Origin: Latrodectus hesperus
Taxonomy: Eukaryota; Arthropoda; Arachnida; Araneae; Theridiidae
Assembly: GCA_037975125.1 (NCBI GenBank)
Contig: CM075851.1
Span: 78,460,979 to 78,524,978 of the forward strand
DNA length: 64,000 nucleotides
Direction: 5' to 3'
How positions within the stretch are numbered: position 1 is the stretch's first letter; every line of letters starts with the position of its first letter. The position numbers and the translations under genes were made by a program. Positions 27,256 to 42,249 of the stretch are shown here, in pieces. The notes under the pieces were generated by a model. The model saw only the letters and a list, made by a program, of their open reading frames with translations. It had not been told where the DNA came from and made no database searches.

Positions 27256-27872
27256 CTTAAAAGGAAATCAAAATATTTCAAAATAATTGAATAAAAGCTG
27301 CAAAGTATTATTTGATTACATAAATGTTAATCTCATGTAACTAACTAATGTAAACATTTGCCATAAAATATTTAAACTTTCGAGAGGTATTTTAATCTTG
27401 AAAGCTGTAAGCAGGGTTCTCTGCTTTTGATATTATATAAATTTGCTGTAGTAAAAATATAAATCAACTGGAATACTAATAAATTTATAATTTCTAAAAT
27501 AATAAGTTGATACAATAATGTTTTCCTCAGTATTATATTTTAATAGTGTACAGTTTTATAAAAGTGCATATTTCTTCTTGTCAATTTTTGTCGACTGAAT
27601 TTGTTAGAATCGCCTAGTAATTTAGAACTATAGTCATATAAAATGCAGTACTCTCCACATTCTAAACATTCGCACCAACACTTAAACTTGACAAATATGT
27701 GCCTTCTCAATATGACGTTTTTACAATTCTTTTAATAAATTTGATCCAATAAAATTTTATTGTTGATGAGAAGAAATTCAATTAAATCATTACTATTTTA
27801 GGAGTTGAAAAATTACTAAGTATGAGTATCATGTTGGCATACTTAATGTGAATAATTGAAAAGAGAGTGCTC

Positions 27873-28211
27873 CATTTATTTAATCTTGTTATTGTTCACT
27901 AATGACACTTGGACAAGCCAAGCTCGCTATGCCTTGGCTATGCGAATTTAAATCAATTAGGAGCAGCTTTCGTTTTTTAATCAGAGCACCATGAAGGTGA
28001 AAGTACGACTTTGCTCTACACACATGCCATAGGTACCCATTTATAGGGTAGGCAACCATTCACACCTCACTCATACAAGGAAAGGACAAAGACAGGATAG
28101 ACAGAGAGAGAAAGTACATCCATGCCCAAACCGGGATTCAAACCCAGGACCTCCTTATTCGCAGTCAGGCACGCTGACCACTAGACAAGTTGGTCGGCAT
28201 TTATTTAATCT
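27873..28211 (-). repeat. SINE-C, full-length, with 14-bp target-site duplication
   Basis: A 311-bp tRNA-derived SINE (27887-28197) on the minus strand, flanked by identical catttatttaatct at 27873-27886 and 28198-28211. Read on the minus strand it starts ccgaccaacttg, has an A box tagtggtcagcg (28172-28183) and a B box ggtttgaatcc (28134-28144), then an unrelated body. Both polymerase III promoter boxes are intact, so this copy is potentially transcribable. The head matches the SINE at 54477. Confidence 0.92.
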
Positions 28212-28896
28212 AAATATCCTAATCGCTTTTATTTGGTTATCTATCAATATTGTAAAAAAATGTGTGTAAAAATATTATAATTATATAGAGATGTAAGTGA
28301 TAATAAATACAAGATATTTGTTTTCATTGATAATCTTTTTTGAGTTTTCCAAAAATGCTTCAATGTTATTAAGCTGATCATATTAGACTAATATCTAATT
28401 ACAACTTGAAATTTGAAGTGATTTGTTCTCACAATAAAATTTAATCCCATAAGATATTAAAATTGAGTTATCTTACGCTTAATGTATTCAGGTGTCTCCT
28501 GTACTATTGTTACCAATAATCGCATTCGAAATCTCGCTCTTAAATAATAATCCTTTGAATTTATTAATAAGTGTCACCCATTAAACATTTTGTTAGAATA
28601 CTTTTAAACAATGATGAATAAATATCATTTATCATATGTGAAGTGATGCATAATATTTATTTACATATGAAAGATCGTTAGTTAATTGCAATCAGGAATA
28701 ATATTATTAAACTTGAGACAAAACCTTCTTATTGACAGAGTGATCGAAATGCTTGTCTTAGGCATTAACCTTTTTTAAGACATTTTGTTTTAAAACTAGA
28801 TTATTTTAAAATTTTAAAGACAAATTTCTCAAATTTTACATATATTATTAGATTATTTCAAAGAATAATCTTCAGCATTTTCTATGAAGCTAGATT

Positions 28897-29035
28897 ATTT
28901 AGCATTCGATCCCATAGTTCTTCAGTCTGTAGGTTTGAATCCCATCTCTAGAGTAAATGCTTTTAATATGGGTCGGAATTTATTTTTTGTTATCCATGTG
29001 CAATAAGTGACTGTAGAGATAAAAACCCATTATCA
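28897..29035 (+). repeat. SINE-B copy, diverged
   Basis: It has a B-box-like word, ggtttgaatccc (about 28931-28942), followed by the family module gtcggaattt..gtgactgtagagataaaaacc. The A box is not clear. It is similar in layout to the copies at 44488 and 56643. Confidence 0.5.
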
Positions 29036-29337
29036 GCACTTCAGTACTAGTGTTTTCCTGATTCTTAAGAAATAATTCATTGCATTCGAAAAATTCTTTT
29101 AATTTTTGCTACATTTCTATTTTATTTGCATTAACAATGAAACGAATCTACTAAGCTGTAATAGGTAATATTGTTTTCCAGCGATTTTTTTCAAGGTAAA
29201 TATGAATGAAAATCAAAAGAAATAATCCAAGATTTTTTTTTATTTTTATTATTATGAGATTATTATGTTGATCAAGCACTGCTTATGTGATTAATCTAGT
29301 CATCCTAAAGAATGTTAGAACTCATTTTTATACACGT

Positions 29338-29597
29338 TATAGTGACTACTACTAAACTAAACTCCATGGCACGACAGCCCATATGGGCAATGTGGGCCAA
29401 GGCCTACAGTGCCCATAACTGTTTTCATGACCATCAGGGCCCAAGGGGTGCGAAGCATATGTCCCAGTTAGGTGGTCAGCCTAACGTAAGACCCCCAGTG
29501 CTTAGATCCCAAGCATGCTTGGTACTCAGTGAATCGACCCACTGAAGGGATGAAAGGCTGAGTCAACCTTGCCCATCCCGAGGATATAGTGACTACT
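29338..29597 (-). repeat. SINE-A copy with 13-bp target-site duplication
   Basis: A minus-strand SINE-A (29351-29584) between copies of tatagtgactact at 29338-29350 and 29585-29597. Its 3' end is the family gtttagtttagt. The 5' end is truncated within the B-box region, at tcctcgggatgggcaagg. The open frame at 29312-29545 on the opposite strand is an artefact of this repeat and recurs in the 60.7-kb copy. Confidence 0.92.
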
Positions 29598-31098
29598 GCA
29601 TTAGAATTTAACAGTTAAGAATATCTTTTGTAGAATGAAGTTAATAGATTTCTGTTATCATCAATGATATAGAACTTAAATCCTCAAATATTCGAAAAAC
29701 ATTTCCTTTTGATGGTTAAGGCATGTTTAGAATGGATTATTATTAAATTAAAAGAATGTCTGCATTTATGGCTTAACAAAAAAACATATTGTCCTCTAGC
29801 TTCTCGAAAAAATGCTTTCTTTATAACCAATACTTGATTTTATGAAAGCTTTCATTTATCCTGATAGCAGTTGTCAACCTCGTCCCGATCACCTTTTTGT
29901 GGACGTTCGAAGCATTAACAGAAGTTTGGTTTAAAATTATCATTTCATTATATTATCACGCATACATAATGATGCGCAGAGGGGCTTATGGCATTTTTCT
30001 AATGGATAAAATCCCAACATCATCAATGATCCGCAGTTTCACTTTACGAGATTACGTGACGAGGTTGACAAATGATCTGGCACCTTCCGTTATATATCAT
30101 ACTGATGGAAGAGGATATAGACCTACCTATTTAACTGATGTAGACCCTCAACATAGCCGTTTCTGTGTGTGATAAGGTAATGGAAACTACTGATTTGTTC
30201 CCGCAGTTTCAGTTCCTAAATTACAGTGAGAGATAAGGGATACTCTCCTACAGACAGTGAGGCTTGACTTTTTGATGTTTTTATGCGAGTCCCAATGGTA
30301 ATCAGTTTTATGGCAAACATGTTAATTCGGTCTTTAGCTCACCTATGTTCGATATTTTCTTTCCGTAAGTGACGTTTTAACACATCATCAGAATCAGAGG
30401 AAAAAAAATTGTTGTGTTATTTCAGATATCCCTAGATAAATATCCCAATCCATCTTTTTTCGAAACAGTCTCAATACAGATGATGAAAAATAAGACATTC
30501 TAAAGAAAATAGAAAAGTGTCCATCATAAATAATATGCGAAGACATTAATTATATAACAAAAAACTATTGTAAAAGATTGCCGAGGGAAATTTCTCATGC
30601 AAATAGAACCTTTCTATGAATATGAATTACTAGTTATAGAAGTTACTAGTCATAGGATAGACATGAATTACTATTCATAGGATAGACGAAGGAAATGAAT
30701 ACAGATAAAAATATTATTCTATAAATAAATATCTTACTATTATTATTATTAAGTTAAAAAAATAAAAGTATCTTAATAAAATAATCAAAAGAAAGTTAAT
30801 CATAAATTATATAAGTTTGTTTTGATTGTTTTATGAAGTATTAAACATCAAAACGTATATAACTTATATTTCATATATATCCTTATAAAAATGGAGAAAA
30901 TTATGTAAGATACACTTTATTAAATTAGTATTTTGCAGTTCCACTAAATAAGATTACTGCATACATGTGATAAGGTGAAAAATATTACTAATATTAATGA
31001 AAAATATTAATGAAGACACAAAGGTGAGTTGCAGGAATGTATTTGGAAAACATTTTAAGTGTACGATCCCTCTCAAGATGATCTCTGATTGAGTCGGG
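29598..31098. other. AT-rich DNA, no supported gene
   Basis: A GC-richer patch at 29870-30270 holds a 91-codon open frame (29897-30172, starting at GTG or TTG) with no recognisable domain. It may be single-copy, but I cannot support a gene. The remainder is AT-rich, with taatattaatgaa-type simple repeats near 30985-31020. Confidence 0.45.
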
Positions 31099-31772
31099 TA
31101 CAGAAATGATTCTTCTTTTTCTTAGAGTTGGGTTTGTATGTCATTGGTCACCTCTGTTTTTATCAGCATTTTGTACTGTTAACTCCAAACCCAATGTTTC
31201 CTAGTTCCAGTTGCTCGGGTCACCTACTTTATTAATAAAGTCCAAGTCCTTTAATGGAGTCTAGGTGTAACTCTCTAGTATGGATGATGCCTAAAGAAGT
31301 TAATCTAAGGAGGGCAAGGGCCTCGCATTCGTAAATGATATGCTTGGCCGTTTCCTCTTGCGTATGACATTTCCTGCAGATAGGGTCTTGCTGAAACAGT
31401 CCCATTTTATGGAGGTGTTTTCTGAAATAATAGTGCCCAATTATGAAGCCTACGATTAAACGTATCTTCTGCCTAGAGCATCTTAGAATTTCAGAGGCAA
31501 TTCTCGCTGATGATTCAGGTCAGAGAGTCAGTCATGCTAGCGATAGCTTCCTGACTTTCAGCAGAAGAATATGGTTTGGAGGTCACTTCTACCTCCTGTG
31601 AAGGATTCATTGCTGCCCCTTCACTAGATTGCCTCTGAGTTCCCTTGTCTTTTTCAGCAAGGTCTACTTCAGAGGCTTCACCTGCAAATGCAGAAAGGTT
31701 TGTTATTTCTTGTGTCTTTTCAGCCACAAGATAACAATTAATAAGCTCAGGTATTATAATACAGAAATGATT
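31099..31772 (-). mobile_element. LINE family 1, copy c: internally deleted derivative with 13-bp target-site duplication
   Basis: The element (31112-31759, minus) lies between copies of tacagaaatgatt at 31099-31111 and 31760-31772. The right part encodes a hydrophilic ORF1-like peptide (31515-31727) with SSEGAAMNPSQEVEVTSKPY and ESQEAIASMTDSLT. This is fused directly to the last part of ORF2 (arginine-rich helix and CCHC knuckle, 31500-31330), so the endonuclease, reverse transcriptase and most of the RNase H are missing. The same fusion occurs at 52154-53070. Copy c additionally lacks 11 bp at the joint, between atcatc repeats, which brings in a stop. Confidence 0.9.
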
Positions 31773-32089
31773 ACTTCCCTGACAAGTGAAAATAGTAACT
31801 CTTACCCCATAAAGCCACCGTTTCCTGCTAAGATTGCTTACAAAAAATTTTAATTTTTGTTAAACAGAAGAATATCACACAAGGCTCCGTTGTATTGGCG
31901 ATAGTTCCGAAAATATTTCTAGTACCATTAAAATTGGAAAATGAAGATAACTTTTGACTTTCGCATACATAATTGGTTTCCGAAAATGTCATTTTTCTTT
32001 TAAATATTCGAAAGTAGAGAGAGAGATATAAAAAAGTGTGCCGCAAAACTGTGGCTTATAGTTATTTATCAATACGTATGTATGTATAC

Positions 32090-32570
32090 ATGCTGCTAAG
32101 CTTATTTAAGAGCTTTGGGATATTTTCTTTATAAACTTGTCCACAATTAGTTAAATGAAACTTTTCATTTCTTTTCTTGATGAATGTTTCAGCAACATAA
32201 ATATCTTTCTCAATTGCCTAACATACTTGAAATTTAAGTTCTCCATTAATATCATATTCTCCTAAAAGTTTGTTAATATGAATGAAGGCTTCATTCATAT
32301 TTTTAAATGTCGAAGTCTGAACTTCATTAGCTTCTTCCTCACTTCCATTGTGTATGTAATTATTGCTTCATTAAGTATTCATTTGATAAGTGGAATGAGA
32401 AGGATTCAATCAGCTCATTAACATCTTCATTGTGAACGTCCAAATTCAATTCATTCATTAGCTTAACTATTTCTACTGTGATAACTTCCAACGTTTCTTC
32501 AAAATTTATATTATAATTAATCATTTGTGAGCATAATTATTTCCATTCGTACCTTGATTGTGAACCTCAC
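32090..32570 (-). pseudogene. pogo/jerky-like transposase C-terminal relic
   Basis: Minus-strand conceptual translation gives scattered but collinear segments in more than one frame: EVITVEIVKLMNELNLDVHN, DVNELIESFSFHLSNEYLMK, EEANEVQTSTFKNMNEAFIH, and AETFIKKRN. This layout resembles the acidic C-terminal tail of Tigger/jerky-type DDE transposases, which have an LxxEV..DV.EL...LTNE.L-like pattern. Frameshifts and stops separate the pieces, and I see no catalytic domain or terminal repeats nearby. The identification is by remembered pattern only. Confidence 0.45.
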
Positions 32571-33455
32571 TACTTTTCGAACAGGTGGTTTATAGCGAAA
32601 TTGTAGTAGTAAGACCACTCTATCCTTTTTATTTATAGTGGAATTTATCTGGGTATAATTTGCATTGAGATAACATTTTAAAGCATGCATCACATTTTAT
32701 AAAGGCTTCTTTCCATAAAAAGATACGGAAAAGAGTAATAATGTGTCCTATTTTAAGCAGATATTTTGATACGATTAATCATCAAGCCATGCCATTTGCG
32801 CAGATTATATAACTTCCAGTTCTCATTACCCTTTGAACACTAATCGAACATTATAACAACATCGATAAATAATTTTATCAGAATGTTTACATTACTCGAG
32901 TGTTGTTATGATTTTTTTTTACTTCATCCACGATGTTAGGAGATGCATCATGGTTGCTATTTGATTTTCTGATCCCCCACCCCGTCAAACAGGAGCTGAG
33001 CACTCGGCGATAAAAGAAATCACTTATGAATCAACCTGAGAAGGGTGATAAAGATAAGATATCATTCTCTTCGTGACGTTAGGGTGGAAATGTAGAGATA
33101 AATTAAACAATAAAGTAAAGAAAAGATAAATAAAAATATTAAAAAAAATAGTGTTATTCGCGTGGGAAAAGTCTTTTAAAGATCGATTCATGTTATTTGT
33201 ATTCATGTTGTTCTTCTTTTAATGAATGATTTTATTAAAAATCTTCTTATTACTTTGCACCTAAATAATCTGGAGGGACACATCATCAGATGATATGGAA
33301 TAGTGATAAGTATCGAACTTGTACGCATCATGAGCCGATTATTCTCATTTCTGCCTATCATCACGAGACACTAAATACACAATTTGAAATATATTGCGAA
33401 TTTCGTATTTCGCGGTAAGAATTTTTTATAATCAAAATGTGCTAAAGATAAGATC
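32571..33455. other. AT-rich non-coding DNA
   Basis: No supported gene. A short C-rich run at about 32970-32990 is the only compositional feature. Confidence 0.5.
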
Positions 33456-34243
33456 ATGCTCTTAAGAATACCATGGTAAGCGTATTCTCATTTTTAGTGG
33501 CAGTCTAGCCGCTTTGAAAGCACTCAATTCTTTCAAAATCAAATCTAAAATGATTTTGGAATGTAGAAACCTTCTTACAGAACTGGCAACTAGAAACAAG
33601 GTGATTCTTGTATGGGTGCCAGGGCACAAAGGTATCGAAGGTAATGAAAAGGACTGATGAACTTGCTAAACAAGGATCGTCTTTTGCTCCCATCGGTGCA
33701 GAACCTTTTGTGGGATCAATTTGAAGACCGCAAAAACCAATGTTCTTAGATGGGAAAAATGGAAGATGTATGAAGCTTGGCTCAACACTCCTGGTCAAAC
33801 CCACGCTAAAAGTATGGTCTGTGGATCATCAGCGAGGATTGGCTCTGAAATTCCTAAGATGCTCTAGGCAGAAGATACGTTTAATCGTAGGCTTCATAAC
33901 TGGGCAGTACTATTTCAGAAAACACCTCCATAAAATGGGACTGTTTCAGCAAGACCCTATCTGCAGGAAACGTCATACGCAAGAGGAAACGGCCCAAGGA
34001 TATCATTGACGAATATGCGAGGCACTTGCCCTCCCTAGACTTAACTTCTAGGCATCATCCATACTTGAGAGTTATACCTAGACTCCATGAAAGGGTTATC
34101 GGACTTTATTAATAAAGTGGGTGACCCGAGCAACTGGAACTAGGAAACATTGGGTTTGGAGTTAATAGTACAAAATGCTGATAAAAGCAGAGGTGCCCAA
34201 TGACATACAAACCCAACTCTAAGAAGAAGAAGAGGATGCTCTT
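33456..34243 (+). mobile_element. LINE family 1, copy e, with 8-bp target-site duplication
   Basis: A 772-bp 5'-truncated LINE (33464-34235) between copies of atgctctt at 33456-33463 and 34236-34243. In translation, the RNase H word that should be FSDS reads FSGS, loss of a likely catalytic Asp. The PGH..IEGNE motif is present (about 33615-33645) but is followed by a frameshift (extra A in gaaaaggactga). The knuckle region also carries an altered CRK(R)H and a further frameshift. The 3' UTR with ttattaataaagtgggtgac and an AAG tail is complete. Confidence 0.9.
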
Positions 34244-35140
34244 CAAAATAGAATTCAAACTCAGCCATTTTGAGCAACGAAAGATGAAAGTTGTGTGTAT
34301 GCTTTATGCATGCTTGTCTGTCGGAGTGGGTACCTGCGAATTTCCTAGGTTTTTTTTCCTTTATGATTATCTTCTATGAGACCACTATATGGGGTAAATA
34401 CTCTGAGATAATTTTACTGGAAGGATATTCAAATGCTGCACATTAATCTACGGCTATTAAGTAGTTTGCAACGTGATGTCGAAAGAAGGTATTCTTTGTA
34501 GTCGAATGATAACAATGTGCTCATTTGAGGGTATATTCCAACAGTTCCGTCTCTGTTGTTGTTGAGCAAAGAAAGATGACTGTTGCATTTCTGTTTGCAC
34601 ATTTTTCTTTGTAAATACTGAGTAATTTTTTGAATGTTCTTATATTTTTTTATTATCTTGCAACAGAGAAATGTGGTCCATTACCTATAAAAAAATGTTA
34701 TCACAATTCAGTTTGCTACGAATGTTCAAAGGACATGCAATAACATTAGTTTGTTATGCTGTTTCTCGAAGATTATATGTAGATGTAGAAGAGATATATG
34801 TAGACTATGTGAAGTCGAAAAATAGATACTCTTAAAATGTGGAATATGCAAAATATGCAAATGTCAAATAATTGAACGCCAAGAATGGCAAATATGAATC
34901 ATCGAGGGAAAAAATTTTACCCAATAAAAAGATGACATTTTTTATAAATTAAAAACAGAAGTTAAAGCTTTCTAAGATGAAATCCAAATCTATGTAATTA
35001 AATACGCACTGCATGTGAGAAGGAGAGCTAACTAAAATTCCGCTAAAGATCAAATAACACCCAACCCGAACACGAGCGGCTGAATCGATACTGAGAGACA
35101 TTAGATCCAACAATTGCCAAAAAGTTGTTGAAAGTCGAAG
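34244..35140. other. AT-rich DNA, weak repeats only
   Basis: Short words near 34330-34380 resemble the SINE-like relic at 2085-2245. Two similar words (ttgagcaacgaaagatga at about 34272 and ttgagcaaagaaagatga at about 34563) suggest an old duplication. No gene. Confidence 0.4.
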
Positions 35141-35149
35141 CTATAAGTT

Positions 35150-35690
35150 CTCGAATCATATGAATCAAAAAATACGAATTAAAAAATTGAAAAATTTGGA
35201 AAATGGAAAGCTCGATAAGCACCCATAAATTGAAATTATTGTAAGTTATTGTACCAAATTAAAAGATTAAAAAGTACATCTAGAATTTGACAAAAAAAAC
35301 AATTCGATGAATTGAAGGAATTAGAAGAAAACGCGGTGAATTAAGAAAAAATTAAAAAATAAACATTGTAAACATGCATACATTGTGAATATCAAAAAAT
35401 ATTCCTAGATTCAAAAATTTTTTTTTAAATTATGAATTAAAAGGATTGAACACAATCCTATGAATTAAAAAAGGAGGAAAATATTCGAGGAACAGAAGCA
35501 TCGAAAAATATTTCATGAACTGGAAAGATTAAAAATTACCCCAAAAAATAAAAGGATTAAAGAAGAACATGAATTGAAAAGATAGTAATATATTAAATAA
35601 AATAAAAATATTAAAGTAACGCTAAAAAAGTTGAAAAGAAAAACTAAAAAATAAACCATGGAATGAAAATATTAATGCAATATTCATGCA
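35150..35690. repeat. A-rich degenerate tandem repeat
   Basis: The core word gaattgaaaagattaaaa and variants recur many times (for example about 35175, 35258, 35310, 35436, 35460, 35515, 35570) at irregular spacings of roughly 40-80 bp, all with purines on the plus strand. In one frame a unit reads HELERLKITPKNKRIKEEHE, a heptad-like charged helix, but stops interrupt it. It could be a decayed coding tandem repeat or just a purine-rich satellite. Confidence 0.45.
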
Positions 35691-37092
35691 TTGATACTGA
35701 AAACTCAATTCCTATTGTCCTAATGATGTTGAGAATAGAAAACACAATTCCTGTTGGTCTTTTTTTAATTCTATTTTAATTTATAGCATATAAATATTTT
35801 AATTTAAAGTTTTAAAAAGCATTCGCTTATCGCTATTAAGTTAATTCTATTATCAAAATCTATTTATAGTTAATTAACTATTTAAAATACATTTAATTTT
35901 GTGGTCGTTAAAATAGTTTTAGCTTAATGGTTTAGAACCGGTTTGAGCCAGCTCTAGTTTTCACCAAATAATACGAAATAAATGCATTTAATAAATTATA
36001 AAACAGCGGAAAATTTTTTGATTCATTAAAATTATCTCTATAAATAACCTAGAGATTTTGCGAATGTCCTTTGTACAATTTTCAGTGATAAAAAGTGGAA
36101 ATTAAATTAATGTCATAATTTTTTGTTACATAATATGTAATAATTAAGCTCGCGACTGCATAGGACTGCATTGGTTTATTTACAGTCGTTGACGTCATAT
36201 GAAATTAGTTAGTGGTCGAAATATTTGCTTAACATCAACATCACCTGACAGACAGAAGATTCACTAAATGTATCAAGTTTTGATATAAAATGTTGTGATA
36301 TTATTTCCCAACATTTTGCACATGTTTGACACTACAATTTGCAGCTGACATATTGCAATTTCAATAGTGTTGTGTTGTTTTCACACGTTTTTTAAATAAA
36401 CAAGTTATATATATATATATTTATGTCAGGCAACTTTTATTGTTATTTTAGTGTTCAATAATGATTTTCATCTTAATAATATCTTATCCATAAAATAATG
36501 TTCTTTTGATTTTATTTAAAAAAATCAATTATTGTTTGAAACATTAAAAAAGTTATAAGTGACTGTCTATTCTAACATTGAGGAAAGAAGTTTTTTACAA
36601 CAAACTTAAATAATAAGTTATTGATATATTACTGTTAATTACTGTTAATTGAATTAAATATGGGACACAGGTTTTAGATAACTTAATTATTTATTCACAT
36701 TTTAAAATTTTCTCCTTTTTACATTCTCAGAATATTCCCTATGTTGAACAAAGTAATTTGGTTAACTCCATTTATCTAAAAATTTTTTTGCGAAAATTAT
36801 TAATATCAACCATTAGGCTGAAAAAAGTTTGAATATTTTTAATGTTTTTACAGTTCGCCACTGCACAATGTAGATTTACAGTTGATCACTGTTCATTGGA
36901 TGATTTTATTATCACTTAATGACTGTAGGTAGTTGTTGAATATGATATTGAGATTCGCGAAGGAATTTAGTGAATTAATTAAAAATTTAATTTATGAATT
37001 AAAAGTAAAATAATCACAATATCTTTCTAAATAGTTCTAATCCTTTACAAATATTCTTTATTATTTTCACACAATCATAATAATATACACAC

Positions 37093-37094
<2 letters not shown>
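35691..37094. other. AT-rich DNA with one perfect CRE octamer
   Basis: No supported gene. A perfect TGACGTCA lies at 36190-36197 within a slightly GC-richer patch (36150-36260). The remainder is featureless AT-rich DNA with a short TA run near 36407-36420. Confidence 0.5.

Positions 37095-37170
<76 letters not shown>
37095..37170. repeat. (TA)n microsatellite
   Basis: About 76 bp of TA repeat. Confidence 0.96.
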
Positions 37171-37171
<1 letters not shown>

Positions 37172-37397
37172 TTGCATTAAACCAAGATAAAATAAAATTG
37201 TTTATTAGAAATTTTCAGACCACATATTCTATTCCATTAACTTGTGAAACAAATCATTTTAGCAGCTTAAATTATTTATATTTTTAATTTAATTTTATGT
37301 TCATGTTATTAAAAAGTTATTGTTATAATAAGTTTAAAAAATATTTTTTTAATTAACTAGAACAATTATAAAAATTAATGGAAAAAAATTCAAAATA

Positions 37398-37960
37398 TGA
37401 CGTCAGTGAAGCCAATTTTATTCTTTCAGTAACCTTTTTTGTTTCTTTTTTCTTTATGAGGAAATCCAACAAACAATCTATCAATCGTCCAGTGATTCTA
37501 AGAACAGTATTCGATTCCAAACCAGGAAGATGTCTCAAATAGAATTACTCAAAATGTATCATTTTCTTTTATTTTCTTTCCTTCTTTATCTTGCTCACGA
37601 GACTAACGTCACGTGTGTCGTCGCCTTTTTTCCCCCAGTGTGTGTCCGAGCAAATAAAAATATGGCGGCAGTGTAACCCTGCCCCCAGCTGCCAAAATAG
37701 ACAGCCGGGATGATATGTCTGACTTCTGATTTCGTAGTTGTCACAATTAGCGGGCAGGCGGCTATGTGGGTATTCCACTATGCCCGTGGGCGCAGGTGTG
37801 AAAGTCTTGCGACCCAAATGCGTGACGTCACATAGCAACAAGTGAACCACTGTTTGAAGTGGAGGCTGTAGTTGCGCAGCTTGACTCTTGTTCCAACTTT
37901 TTCCTCGTTTTTTTGTTTTTTTTTTCTGCATCCATGGGAAAGCAGAATGGTTAAATCAAG
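37398..37960. promoter_or_regulatory. Candidate promoter or enhancer island with CRE sites
   Basis: About 350 bp (37590-37935) is far richer in GC and CpG than its neighbours. It contains a perfect TGACGTCA at 37823-37830 within gcgtgacgtcacatagcaac, a second at 37398-37405, a tcacgtg E-box near 37610, and an aatatggcggc YY1-like word near 37660. A good acceptor-like tract (ccttttttcccccag, ending at about 37638) and a possible donor (gcgcag|gtgtga, about 37795) could bound a UTR exon on the plus strand. A 120-codon minus-strand open frame overlaps but has no recognisable domain. I cannot tell orientation. Confidence 0.4.
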
Positions 37961-41400
<3,440 letters not shown>

Positions 41401-41499
41401 TTCTGCGTATTATAAATGCAATTTTGCTTTTTGTCTCTGCAACGAATACCATCGCATAGTAAAGTTTGATAACTGATGAATTAAAATTTTCTGCACCGT

Positions 41500-42150
41500 G
41501 TCATTTTAGTTTTGATGATGCGTCAAAAATATTTCCGCCAAAATTTTTCAATTTTAGAAGCATAATTTTTTTACCCTTCGCCATTTATTCTGCGAAGGAG
41601 AAATAAATCGAAATTATTATGCGTCTAAACGTGATAGGAAAACCAAAAACAGTTAAACAACGAAACAGTTTCCATTTTAATAACCAAAAGTTGACATTTA
41701 GCTTTTGCAATTATACAAAATGTAGGCATTTTACATGCAGCGGGAATTTTTAATGAATCGTTTTATACTCTGTTGAGGACACTTCCCGAATTTGCTTTAA
41801 GATGCGAAAGAAGATAGCGAGTACAAGAATGCGACACACAAATAAAATAGTTTTCTTAAAATGTTACCGAAAATTTCATTTCCGCATTTCTTTGGGGTAC
41901 AAAAATTATATCGACATGTCGTACGTTAACATTTCGTTTGAAATCTGTCTACACGAAATGTACTCGTTCGTCGAGTGTAGGATAAAATGGTAAGAAAGAA
42001 ATTTCCGCAGTTTTTACATTGTTGCCATGGCAACTTATTTTTTCCATGCAAACGATTTTGAAAAACCGGTATGACGGAAGGTGGCATTCATGGAGGATAG
42101 CTGATGGTTCAGAACGTGAACGCTGTGACAAAAAAAAAGATTTCTTATTG
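41500..42150. promoter_or_regulatory. Possible regulatory patch with a perfect X-box
   Basis: A moderately CpG-enriched region with a perfect 14-bp palindrome gttgccatggcaac at 42021-42034, the consensus RFX-factor X-box. Other inverted words are ccttcgc..gcgaagg at about 41574-41599 and cgacatgtcg near 41913. A donor-like aaaatg|gtaaga occurs near 41990. No protein motif appears in the overlapping small frames. Function is inference from motif identity. Confidence 0.35.
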
Positions 42151-42249
42151 TCGATACGTTTATTTATTTTACACACTTTATTGCACAACTTAAAAACATT
42201 GCTTGTTGTTTTAACGAAGAATATTTTTCTATTTTTTAATTTATTTTGA

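Noticed and set aside
29312..29545. Plus-strand open frame and its near-identical minus-strand partner at 60728-60994
   Set aside because: Both are antisense readings of SINE-A copies, which is why the peptides match.
37569..37931. 120-codon minus-strand open frame
   Set aside because: It covers a GC-rich island with regulatory motifs; the peptide has no recognisable domain, and GC richness alone lowers stop-codon frequency.
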